Part shown: in pieces, positions 32,964 to 40,484 of the stretch | Position numbering within the stretch: position 1 is the first letter of the stretch | Layout: each line of letters begins with the position of its first letter | Notes under the pieces: generated by a model | What the model saw: only the letters and a program-made list of their open reading frames with translations | Told to the model about the DNA's origin: nothing | Database searches by the model: none | Source of the DNA: Actinobacteria bacterium OV320 | Lineage (GTDB): Bacteria; Actinomycetota; Actinomycetes; Streptomycetales; Streptomycetaceae | Direction of reading: 5' to 3' | Assembly (NCBI GenBank): GCA_001298545.1 | Contig: LJCX01000024.1 | Span: forward strand, 459,184-523,183 | Length of the DNA stretch: 64,000 bases | Made by a program: the position numbers and the translations under genes

Positions 32964-33845
32964 ATGACGCCGATCACGGAGGTGGAGGGGAGACGGCTCG
33001 CGCTCAGCAATCTGGAGAAGGTGCTGTATCCGGCGACCGGCTTCACCAAGGGCGAGGTGCTGCACTACTACGCGACCGTCGCCGACGCCCTGCTCCCCCA
33101 TCTGCGCGACCGGCCGCTGTCCTTCCTGCGCTACCCGGACGGGCCCGACGGGCAGATCTTCTTCGCCAAGAACGTGCCGCCGGGGACGCCCGAATGGGTC
33201 ACCACCGCCGAGGTGCCCCGGTCGGAGGGGCCCGCCCGGATGGTGGTCGTACAGGATCTGGCGAGTCTGGTCTGGGCGGCGAACCTCGTCACGGAGTTCC
33301 ATACGCCCCAGTGGGTGATCCAGGATCCTCAGACCGCCGACCGGCTCGTCCTCGACCTCGATCCCGGCACTCCCGCGACCGTCGTCGAGTGCTGCGAGGT
33401 CGCGGTGTGGCTGCGGGAGCGGCTCGCCGCGGACGGGATCGAGGCGTTGCCGAAGACGTCCGGGTCGAAGGGGCTGCATCTGCTGGCGGCGGTGCGGGGT
33501 GCCTCCTCCGAACGGGTCACGGAGTACGCGAAGCAGCTGGCCGTGGAGGCGGAGCGGGCGATGCCCCGGCTGGTTCTGCACCGGATGACGCGGAGTCTGC
33601 GGCCGGGGAAGGTGTTCGTGGACTGGAGTCAGAACGCGGCGCGGAAGACGACCGCGACGCCGTACACCTTGCGGGCGCGGGCCGAGCCGACCGTGTCGGC
33701 GCCGGTCACCTGGGAGGAGGTCGAGGAGTGCCGGTCCGCCGGGACGCTCACGTTCGTGGCCTCCGACATCGCTCCGCGGGTTCAGGACTTCGGGGATCTG
33801 CTGGCGCCGCTGCTCGATGCGGGGCGAGCGGGGGCGGTGCCGTGA
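32964..33845 (+). CDS. LigD-type NHEJ polymerase/primase (stand-alone)
   Basis: A 293-residue protein started at ATG 32964 (MTPITEVEGRRLALSNLEKV), with no leader, so it may be leaderless. It has the whole archaeo-eukaryotic primase-like polymerase domain of LigD: SFLRYPDGPDGQIFFAKNVP, the metal-binding LVLDLDPGT (about 131-139) and TSGSKGLHL (about 163-171). No ligase or nuclease domain is attached; in Streptomyces these lie in separate proteins elsewhere. It fills gaps and adds ribonucleotides at breaks held by Ku, encoded divergently 55 bp away. Confidence 0.9.
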   Translation: MTPITEVEGRRLALSNLEKVLYPATGFTKGEVLHYYATVADALLPHLRDRPLSFLRYPDGPDGQIFFAKNVPPGTPEWVTTAEVPRSEGPARMVVVQDLASLVWAANLVTEFHTPQWVIQDPQTADRLVLDLDPGTPATVVECCEVAVWLRERLAADGIEALPKTSGSKGLHLLAAVRGASSERVTEYAKQLAVEAERAMPRLVLHRMTRSLRPGKVFVDWSQNAARKTTATPYTLRARAEPTVSAPVTWEEVEECRSAGTLTFVASDIAPRVQDFGDLLAPLLDAGRAGAVP

Positions 33846-33912
33846 TCGGGCCCTCCGGCCCGTTCTCTCCCCGCCCGGCCGACACCGGCATCATTCCCGC
33901 CCGGCCGACACG

Positions 33913-34042
33913 CTTCGCTCCCGCCCGGCCGGCGCGGGCTTCGTTCCCGCCCGGCCGGCGCGGGCTTCGTTCCCGCCCGGCCGGCGCGGGCTTCGTTCCC
34001 GCCCGGCCGGCGCGGGCTTCGTTCCCGCCCGGCCGGCGCGGG
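33913..34042. repeat. Five tandem copies of a 26-bp GC-rich unit
   Basis: Copies run 33913-33938, 33939-33964, 33965-33990, 33991-34016 and 34017-34042; the first has one T-to-C change and a partial sixth follows. Each unit begins CTTCGTTCCCG and ends GGCCGGCGCGGG, so a GCCCGGCCGGCG palindrome recurs every 26 bp. It lies downstream of the LigD-polymerase gene, between convergent genes. Confidence 0.9.
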
Positions 34043-34079
34043 CTTGGTTCTCGCCCCCGCCGCCCCTACCCGTCCCACC

Positions 34080-34155
34080 CCTGGGGGCCGCGCCCCCAGA
34101 CCCCCGCTTCGGCCCTGAACGGGCCTCGTCCTCAAACGCCGGACGGGCTGAAGAT
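34080..34155. terminator. Streptomyces intergenic repeat with hairpin
   Basis: CTGGGGGC-CGC-GCCCCCAG (34081-34099) is an 8-bp hairpin. It is followed by CCTCAAACGCCGGACGGGCT, a sequence family I know to be scattered between Streptomyces genes. It sits between two convergent genes and could stop transcription from both sides. Confidence 0.65.
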
Positions 34156-34958
34156 CACACCCTCGCCCACGTCCCCCGGTCGCGGGCCATCGCGTGCAGG
34201 GCTTCCACGTCCGCCGGCTTCAGTACGCCGCCGAGACGGGTCAGGTCGGTGAGCTCGGTGTCGGTCAGGACGCGGACCTCGCGCGGCGGGACGGTGACGG
34301 AGACGCCGGTCGGGCCGACCAGGGCCAGCACCGGGCGGACCTCGGCCGTCAGGGCGTAGGACGCGCGGTCGGCGTCGGCGCGTACCCGGCGCAGCAGCGG
34401 CTGCGGGTCCCGGCGGCCCAGGCCGACCAGGGGGTCGGAGATCCGGACCCGCTGCTTACGGGCGTACAGCGTGTGGACCGCGAACAGGCCGGCCGGGCCG
34501 ATGGCCAGGTGGTGGACGCGGTCCCCGCCGGGGAGGGGCAACGAGTGCAGGGTGTGCCAGCCGGCGCCGTCCAGACGGTCCAGGGCCACGCCGACGGTCT
34601 GCTCGGCCGCCAGGGCACGGCGGCGCGGATCGGCTCGGAGGCGGTGGGCGGTACCCGGATCGCGGTCCAGGTCGATCAGAAGGGCCTCGCCGGGGCGGTT
34701 GGGGGCCAGGTCGTCGTCCGGGTGGAGGGAGAGCCGGGCCAGCTCCGCGGGTGTGGGGACCGGGGGCGGGCCGACCGTGACCGGGCCGGTGATGAAGGGG
34801 CCGAGGGCCTCCAGGACGTCCTCCCTGCGGCTCTCGCCGATCAGGTTGACCCTGGCCGCCTCACGGTCGTACCAGGCGATGTTCCTGCCGTCCGTGAGAC
34901 ATACGTAGAGCCGCTCCTGGCCATGCCGCCAGGTCGGTATGACGCGCAGTCCGTCCAT
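34155..34958 (-). CDS. NERD-domain protein
   Basis: A 267-residue soluble protein. Residues about 115-235 follow the NERD (nuclease-related) pattern seen in Streptomyces proteins (LAAEQTVGVALDRLDGAGWH, HHLAIGPAGLFAVHTLYARK, then VRPVLALVG). NERD is a diverged PD-(D/E)xK-like fold; the usual Asp in the middle strand is not clear here, so nuclease activity is doubtful. The N-terminus (WRHGQERLYVCLTDGRNIAW) is a separate small domain. It lies next to the NHEJ genes; a repair role is only a guess from position. Confidence 0.7.
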   Translation of the reverse strand: MDGLRVIPTWRHGQERLYVCLTDGRNIAWYDREAARVNLIGESRREDVLEALGPFITGPVTVGPPPVPTPAELARLSLHPDDDLAPNRPGEALLIDLDRDPGTAHRLRADPRRRALAAEQTVGVALDRLDGAGWHTLHSLPLPGGDRVHHLAIGPAGLFAVHTLYARKQRVRISDPLVGLGRRDPQPLLRRVRADADRASYALTAEVRPVLALVGPTGVSVTVPPREVRVLTDTELTDLTRLGGVLKPADVEALHAMARDRGTWARV

Positions 34959-35097
34959 GCACCATCACCCCACGACCATGGGAACAGCAGGGGCGCTCCG
35001 GGGCAAGAAGGCGGTTACCTTCGAGGGGAGTTGGGCAGGCACTGAGCAGCGGTCTGGAGAGGCGCCGTGACCGGGCAGCGCGTTTGGGGAGGCGCCG

Positions 35098-35607
35098 TTG
35101 CGAACCCGCAGGAAGCAACTCGACGTACCGCCTCCGGACCGTCCGTGGAGCGAGATCGTGCCCGGCCTGTGGATGGGCGGACACGAGTTCCGGGGACGCT
35201 CCGGCGAACTGGAACTCGCCGTGGTGCGGGGCGAGTTCGATCTCGTCCAGACGTTGACACGGGCCCGGCAGGGACATGGGCCCGATCCCGGGGTGCAGCA
35301 TCACGTGTGGCCGATTCCGGACGGTCCGCTGGACGGGACCCAGCTCGCCGGGGTGATCCGCCTGGCGCGGGCCGCGGAGGACGCGATGGACGACGGCCGG
35401 ACGGTCCTCGTCCGCTGCTACAGCGGCTACAACCGCTCCGGCCTGGTCATCGCCCACACACTGGTACGCCGGGGGCACTCGGCCGAGGAGGCGATCCGGC
35501 TGATACGGTCGCGGCGCTCACCGTGGGCCCTGCACAACGAGTTGTTCGTGGAGTACCTGCGGGCGGGGCTGCCGACGGCCAGGCTTTTGGAGGAACTGGC
35601 CGAATAA
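35098..35607 (+). CDS. Dual-specificity-type protein phosphatase
   Basis: A 169-residue protein begun at TTG 35098, with GGGAGG 5 bases upstream. The phosphatase loop is RCYSGYNRSG (Cys107 nucleophile, Arg113), matching C-x5-R; the preceding residue is Arg, not the His of the classic signature. The general-acid Asp may be Asp75 or Asp79 in WPIPDGPLDG. Family members dephosphorylate Tyr/Ser/Thr or other phosphoesters. It is a single gene with no obvious partner. Confidence 0.75.
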   Translation: MRTRRKQLDVPPPDRPWSEIVPGLWMGGHEFRGRSGELELAVVRGEFDLVQTLTRARQGHGPDPGVQHHVWPIPDGPLDGTQLAGVIRLARAAEDAMDDGRTVLVRCYSGYNRSGLVIAHTLVRRGHSAEEAIRLIRSRRSPWALHNELFVEYLRAGLPTARLLEELAE

Positions 35608-35745
35608 TCGTTTCGCCACGGTCAGAACCCCGGCACCTCCAACGCTTTGCCATCCCCGGCCCACCAGTACGCAAAACGGACTTCCATACGAATAAGGTGT
35701 ACGGGCCTGACACCGTCGTATCTCCAGAGGAGTCACAGGAGTCCC

Positions 35746-36594
35746 GTGCCCCGCCGTAGTCCCTCCCGCCACTTCCGCCACTTCCGCCTCTCCCGTCCCG
35801 CCCGGCGCGGGCTCGCCGCCGTCACCGTCGCCCTGCTGGCCTCGGTCGCCGTGGGCTGCGGTGACGCGGGTGAGCTTCAGGGCGCCGGGGCGACACCGAC
35901 CGCGATCAGCCCGGACAAGCTCTGGCCGGATCTGACCCCCGCCTCCAGTCCCGCCTTCGACATCGGCGAGGTGGACACCGAGGTGGTGAAGGGCATCACG
36001 GTGCCCGGCGGCGACATCCGCAAGGTGGACCCCGTCGCGGTCGTCCGCGAGGAGATCACCACGCATCCGGGCGACTACGCCCGGGGAACCTACGCCGAGA
36101 CGGCCCGCCGGATGGCCGACTGCGGCAGGAGCGGGGCGGCGGGGAGCCGGTGCCCCGTGCTCAAGGCGTACTACCGGGACCTCACCGGCGACGGCCACGA
36201 CGACCTGACACTGGGCTTCCGGCAGCTGCCCGGCAATCTGACCGCCGTCCGCGTGTACACCGTGCGCAAGGACGGACTCGTCCAGGTCATGGCCTACGAG
36301 GACGCCGTGAGCGGGGTCGAACTGGCCGGGCGGTCCGTGATCATCCGGGCCCCGTCGGAGGTCGCGGGCTACGAGTACCGCCTCCAGTGGACATGGGACC
36401 AGCAGCAGCGGGCGATGCTGCTCACGCACGACGAGATGCTGCGCACCGGGGGCCGGAAGTACTCGCCCCACCCCTCCGCGTCGCCGACCTCGACCGCTTC
36501 CGCCTCCCCGTCCCCGGCCGCGTCCCCGTCCCCGGCCGCGTCCCCGTCCCCGGCCGCCTCCTCCTCCGTCTCTTCTTCGGCGAGCGGCCGATGA
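35746..36594 (+). CDS. Lipoprotein coupled to a histidine kinase
   Basis: A 282-residue protein from GTG 35746 (GGAG upstream). An Arg-rich N-terminus and hydrophobic core end in the lipobox AVGC (Cys about 37), so it is exported and lipidated. The mature part has one globular domain (about 60-230) ending in an FG-GAP-like segment (LTGDGHDDLTLGFRQLPG) and a Ser/Pro/Ala tail (PSPAASPSPAASPSPAAS). The kinase start overlaps its stop by 4 bp. In Streptomyces the CseA lipoprotein similarly tunes the CseC kinase; this gene may do the same for its own partner. Confidence 0.75.
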   Translation: MPRRSPSRHFRHFRLSRPARRGLAAVTVALLASVAVGCGDAGELQGAGATPTAISPDKLWPDLTPASSPAFDIGEVDTEVVKGITVPGGDIRKVDPVAVVREEITTHPGDYARGTYAETARRMADCGRSGAAGSRCPVLKAYYRDLTGDGHDDLTLGFRQLPGNLTAVRVYTVRKDGLVQVMAYEDAVSGVELAGRSVIIRAPSEVAGYEYRLQWTWDQQQRAMLLTHDEMLRTGGRKYSPHPSASPTSTASASPSPAASPSPAASPSPAASSSVSSSASGR

Positions 36595-37895
36595 GGCTCG
36601 CGTTTCCCTCGTGGGCCGGCACGCTCGCCGTGAAGGCCGCCGTCTTCATCACGGTGATGTGCTGTGCGCTGGCCGCCCTGCTCGGCGTACTCGTGCATGT
36701 CTCGGTGACGAACCAGACCGCCGGACAGGCCCGTGACCTCGCACTCTCCCGGCTGAAGGACGCGACGGCGGCGTTCGAGGCCGGGGACACCCTCGAATGG
36801 GGCGCGAGCCTCGATCCGCCGGGCCTGCCCGCGTCGCTGCGGGCACTGGCGCTGTCCGGCGAGCGCGGCACGATGGTCGCCGACCACCAGGGGCGCGCGA
36901 CGATGTGGGCGGCCGGTCCCGTCGACGGTGCGCGGGCCCTCGCGGTCCCGGTCGACTACTCGCAGAGCGCTCGCACCATCGAGGCCCTCGACACCGCGAT
37001 CCTGTGGTCGTCGATCCTGGCCATCGGCGCGACGCTGCTGGTCGGCGCCGTAGCGGTCACCCGGGTGACCCGGCGGCTGCACACCACCGCGCAGGTGGCC
37101 AGGCGGATCACCGCCGGCGACCTGGACGCGCGCGTGGACGACCCCCGCACGAAGGAACCGGGCGGACCGCAGGACGAGGTGGGGGCCGTCGCCGTCGCGC
37201 TGGACTCCATGGCGTCCTCGCTCCAGGGCAAGCTGCTGAGCGAGCAGCGGTTCACCGCCGACGTGGCGCACGAGCTGCGCACGCCGCTGACCGGGCTGCA
37301 CGCGGCGGCGGAGCTGCTGCCGCCGGGGCGGCCGACGGAGCTGGTCCGCGACCGGGTGGCGGCGCTGCGCACGCTGACGGAGGACCTGCTGGAGATCTCC
37401 CGCCTGGACACCGGGCGGGAGCGGCTGGAGCTGGACGCCGAGGAGCTGGGCGCGCTGGCGGTCCGCGTGGTGCGGACGGCGGAGGCTTCGGGCACCTCCG
37501 GGGCCTCGGCGACCGGCACCGAGGTGACGGTCGTCCGGGACGCGCGCGTGGAGACCGACCGGCGGCGCCTCGAGCGGGTGCTGGGGAACCTGCTCGCCAA
37601 CGCGCACCGGCACGGGCGGTCGCCCGTCGTGCTGTCGGTGGACGGGCCCGTGGTCACCGTGCGGGACCACGGGGACGGCTATCCGGAGTACCTCCTCACG
37701 CACGGGCCGCAGCGGTTCCGCACCGAGGGCGGGGCGAAGGGGCACGGGCTCGGGCTGACGATCGCGGTCGGACAGGCGGAGGTGCTGGGCGCTCGGCTGA
37801 CGTTCACCAACGCACCGGACGGCGGTGCGGTGGCGACACTGACGCTTCCTCAGACGCCTCCGGCCAGGAGCGGCCTCCCCGATGGCGCAGCGTGA
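36591..37895 (+). CDS. Sensor histidine kinase without adjacent response regulator
   Basis: A 434-residue kinase started at ATG 36591 (overlap ATGA with the lipoprotein gene). Transmembrane helices at about 12-36 and 136-158 flank an extracytoplasmic loop of about 100 residues. HAMP (160-215), H box DVAHELRTPLTG with His227, N box NLLANAHRHG and G2 motif GHGLGLTIA follow. All catalytic motifs look intact. No response regulator lies next to it; the gene before is a lipoprotein and the next encodes a secreted SH3 protein, suggesting an envelope signal. Confidence 0.88.
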   Translation: MRLAFPSWAGTLAVKAAVFITVMCCALAALLGVLVHVSVTNQTAGQARDLALSRLKDATAAFEAGDTLEWGASLDPPGLPASLRALALSGERGTMVADHQGRATMWAAGPVDGARALAVPVDYSQSARTIEALDTAILWSSILAIGATLLVGAVAVTRVTRRLHTTAQVARRITAGDLDARVDDPRTKEPGGPQDEVGAVAVALDSMASSLQGKLLSEQRFTADVAHELRTPLTGLHAAAELLPPGRPTELVRDRVAALRTLTEDLLEISRLDTGRERLELDAEELGALAVRVVRTAEASGTSGASATGTEVTVVRDARVETDRRRLERVLGNLLANAHRHGRSPVVLSVDGPVVTVRDHGDGYPEYLLTHGPQRFRTEGGAKGHGLGLTIAVGQAEVLGARLTFTNAPDGGAVATLTLPQTPPARSGLPDGAA

Positions 37896-37965
37896 CGGGC
37901 GACGCGCGCGAACCGATCCTAATGTGGCGATTAGTCAGCTTCACCCTCTTCATGGAGGTATCGCC

Positions 37966-38826
37966 ATGCCCCTGCGCACCGCTCTCACCCGCCTCGCCAT
38001 ACTCACCGCAGCCGGCACCCTAGCCGCCACCGCGGCCGTCGCCCCGGCCATCGCCGACGACTGGGACGGCGACGGCCTCACCACCCAGGACGACGGCTCG
38101 TCCGACTGGCAGAACCAGGGCGGCGAAGACGGCCAGGGGAACCAGAACCAGGGGGGCGGGGGCGGCCAGGGTAACCAGGGCGGGGGCCAAGGCAACCAGA
38201 ACCAGGGCGGGGGCCAGGGCAACCAGAACCAGGGGGGCGGGGGCCAGGGCAACCAGAACCAAGGTGGGGGCCAAGGCAACCAGAACCAAGGCGGGGGCCA
38301 GGGCAACCAGAACGGCCAAGGCAACCAGAACCAGGGCGGGGGTCAAGGCAACCAGAACCAAGGTGGCGGCCTAGGCAACCAGAACGGCCAAGGCAACCAG
38401 AACCAGGGCGGGGGTCAAGGCAACCAGAACCAAGGTGGCGGCCAAGGCAACCAGAACCAGGGCGGCGGCCAAGGCAACCAGAACGGAAACTGGCAGTCCG
38501 GTGGGGGCGATTGGCAGTCCGGCGGGAGTGACACCGACTGGCAGTCCGACGGGGGTGACTGGCAGTCGGGCAACGGCAACCAGAACGACTCCCGCCGCTA
38601 CCGCGGGCGCGTCACCGCGAGCGAACTGCTCCTGCGCAGCGCGCCCACCCGAGCCAGCCAGGTGATCCGTGTGGCCCATCGCGGCGAGATCGTCTCGATC
38701 TTCTGCAAGACCCCGGGCCAGAACGTCCAGGGCGACTCCCTCTGGTACCTGCTCACGGACGGCACCTGGGCCTGGGGCTCGGCGCGCTACATCGACACCA
38801 TCGGGACGGCACCTCGCTGGTGCTGA
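37966..38826 (+). CDS. Secreted Gly/Asn/Gln-repeat protein with SH3 domain
   Basis: A 286-residue protein started at ATG 37966 with GGAGG upstream. The signal peptide ends near AIADD (about 33). Residues about 55-175 are tandem repeats of GQGNQNQGG, then four QSGGGDW-like units. The C-terminus (about 210-286) is a bacterial SH3 domain (VTASELLLRSAPTRASQVIR, WYLLTDGTWAWGSARYI). Such SH3 domains often bind peptidoglycan. It follows the orphan kinase by 70 bp. The repeat DNA should vary in copy number. Confidence 0.85.
   Translation: MPLRTALTRLAILTAAGTLAATAAVAPAIADDWDGDGLTTQDDGSSDWQNQGGEDGQGNQNQGGGGGQGNQGGGQGNQNQGGGQGNQNQGGGGQGNQNQGGGQGNQNQGGGQGNQNGQGNQNQGGGQGNQNQGGGLGNQNGQGNQNQGGGQGNQNQGGGQGNQNQGGGQGNQNGNWQSGGGDWQSGGSDTDWQSDGGDWQSGNGNQNDSRRYRGRVTASELLLRSAPTRASQVIRVAHRGEIVSIFCKTPGQNVQGDSLWYLLTDGTWAWGSARYIDTIGTAPRWC
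38135..38485 (+). repeat. Coding tandem repeats (GQGNQNQGG units)
   Basis: An imperfect array, mostly 27-bp units with 18- and 24-bp variants, within the SH3 protein gene. Adjacent copies differ at third positions only (GGC/GGG/GGT), so the array has kept its reading frame while expanding. Confidence 0.85.
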
Positions 38827-38888
38827 TCCGGCACTGACACGAAAGCATCCAGGGCCCACAAGGGGTCATATTTGGGTAGGTTCCGGAC

Positions 38889-40484
38889 ATGACGAAAGCC
38901 GGAGTCGGACCAGGGACGGGAGCGGCGACGGGAGCCGGGGCGGGAACAGGCACAGGAGCAGGCACAGGAGCAGGAGCCGGTGCGGGCACCACCAGCGCCG
39001 GAACCACCGTGGCGGCGGCCGACGCGCCCGCCCCCGCGGCGCTCCTTCCCCGGCGCCGAGGCGTCGAACTCTCCCTCATCGTCTCGGCCGTGCTGCTCTC
39101 CGTGTACGGCTACTGCGCCGTCGGCCTCGCGAAGGACGGCACCGTCCCGCCCGGCGCCGCCGGTTACGGCGCCGGGCTCGGCGTGCTCGCGCTGCTGGCG
39201 CACCTCGCGGTGCGGCTGCGCGCCCCCTGCGCCGACCCGCTGCTCCTCCCCATCGCGGTACTGCTCAACGGGATGGGCCTGGTGCTGATCTACCGGCTCG
39301 ACCTGGAGACACCGGGCGACCGGGCGGCACCCACCCAACTGGTGTGGTCCACGCTCGGGGTGGCCCTGTTCATCATGGTCGTCGCCGCGCTGCGCGATCA
39401 CCGTCTGCTCCAGCGGTACGCGTACGTCTGTGTGGTCGCAGCCCTCGCCCTCCTGGCGCTGCCGATCCTCTTCCCGGCCGTGAACGGCGCCCGTATCTGG
39501 ATCCGGATCGCCGGGTTCTCCATCCAGCCGGGCGAGTTCGCGAAGGTGCTGCTGGCGGTGTTCTTCGCCTCGTACCTCGCGGCCAACCGCACGGCGCTGG
39601 CGTACGCGGGCCGCAAGATCTGGCGTTTCGAACGGCTCCAGTTGCCCACCGGGCGCGTCCTCGGCCCGATCGTCACGATCTGGCTGCTGAGCGTCGGCGT
39701 GCTGGTGCTGGAGCGGGACCTCGGCACGTCGCTGCTCTTCTTCGGGCTGTTCGTCGTCATGCTCTACGTCGCCACCGGCCGCACCGGCTGGATCGCCGTC
39801 GGGCTGCTGCTCGCCTCGCTCGGCGCGGTCGCCGTCGGCCGCCTGGAGCCGCATGTGCACAGCCGGGTCGAGGACTGGCTGCACCCGTTCGCGACGATCG
39901 AGGCCGGTGAGGGCCCCAACCAGCTCGCGCAGTCGCTGTTCTCGTTCGCGGCCGGCGGGGTGTCCGGCACCGGGCTGGGCCTCGGCCACTCCGTCCTCAT
40001 CGGCTTCGCCGCGAAGTCGGACTTCATCCTGGCGACGGCGGGCGAGGAACTGGGCCTGGTGGGCCTTTCGGCCCTCTTCCTCCTCTACGGCCTGCTGGTG
40101 GAGCGCGGCTACCGGGCGGGCCTCTCCCTGCGCGATCCCTTCGGTCGGCTGCTGGCGACCGGCCTCGCCTCGATCGTGGCGCTCCAGGTGTTCGTGATCG
40201 CGGGCGGGGTGACCGGGCTGATCCCGCTGACCGGCATGGCGATGCCGTTCCTGGCGCAGGGCGGCTCGTCGGTCGTCACCAACTGGGCGATCGTGGCGCT
40301 GCTGATCCGGGTGAGCGACTCCGCGCGGCGGCCGCGCCGCGCCACCCCCGACGCGCCGCGCCAGACCCCGCACGGCGCACCGCACCCCACGCCCCACGAC
40401 TCACCCCACGATCCGCCTCACGCCCCACCCCACGCCCAACTCCACGCTCCACTCCACGACGAGGACCCACGGAGGCCCGGTTGA
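38889..40484 (+). CDS. FtsW/RodA/SpoVE-family glycan polymerase
   Basis: A 531-residue SEDS protein with ten transmembrane helices. The hallmark Asp is in WIRIAGFSIQPGEFAK/VLERDLGTSLLFF and the C-terminal signature is GGSSVVTNWAIVALLIRVSD. SEDS proteins polymerise lipid II with a class B PBP; the PBP gene follows with a TTGA overlap. The N-terminus (about 1-45) is a Gly/Thr/Ala repeat and the C-terminus (about 490-531) a His/Pro tail (HDSPHDPPHAPPHAQLHAP), both absent from standard FtsW. This is likely the second, sporulation- or hypha-specific pair of Streptomyces, not the essential division copy. Confidence 0.9.
   Translation: MTKAGVGPGTGAATGAGAGTGTGAGTGAGAGAGTTSAGTTVAAADAPAPAALLPRRRGVELSLIVSAVLLSVYGYCAVGLAKDGTVPPGAAGYGAGLGVLALLAHLAVRLRAPCADPLLLPIAVLLNGMGLVLIYRLDLETPGDRAAPTQLVWSTLGVALFIMVVAALRDHRLLQRYAYVCVVAALALLALPILFPAVNGARIWIRIAGFSIQPGEFAKVLLAVFFASYLAANRTALAYAGRKIWRFERLQLPTGRVLGPIVTIWLLSVGVLVLERDLGTSLLFFGLFVVMLYVATGRTGWIAVGLLLASLGAVAVGRLEPHVHSRVEDWLHPFATIEAGEGPNQLAQSLFSFAAGGVSGTGLGLGHSVLIGFAAKSDFILATAGEELGLVGLSALFLLYGLLVERGYRAGLSLRDPFGRLLATGLASIVALQVFVIAGGVTGLIPLTGMAMPFLAQGGSSVVTNWAIVALLIRVSDSARRPRRATPDAPRQTPHGAPHPTPHDSPHDPPHAPPHAQLHAPLHDEDPRRPG

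Noticed and set aside
33913..34042. CRISPR-like array of regularly spaced repeats
   Set aside because: The 26-bp units are directly adjacent with no unique spacers, and no cas genes are present. It is a plain tandem repeat.
36591..37895. CseC/SigE system
   Set aside because: The lipoprotein-kinase overlap is reminiscent, but no sigE-like or cseB-like gene is adjacent, so the assignment is not supported.
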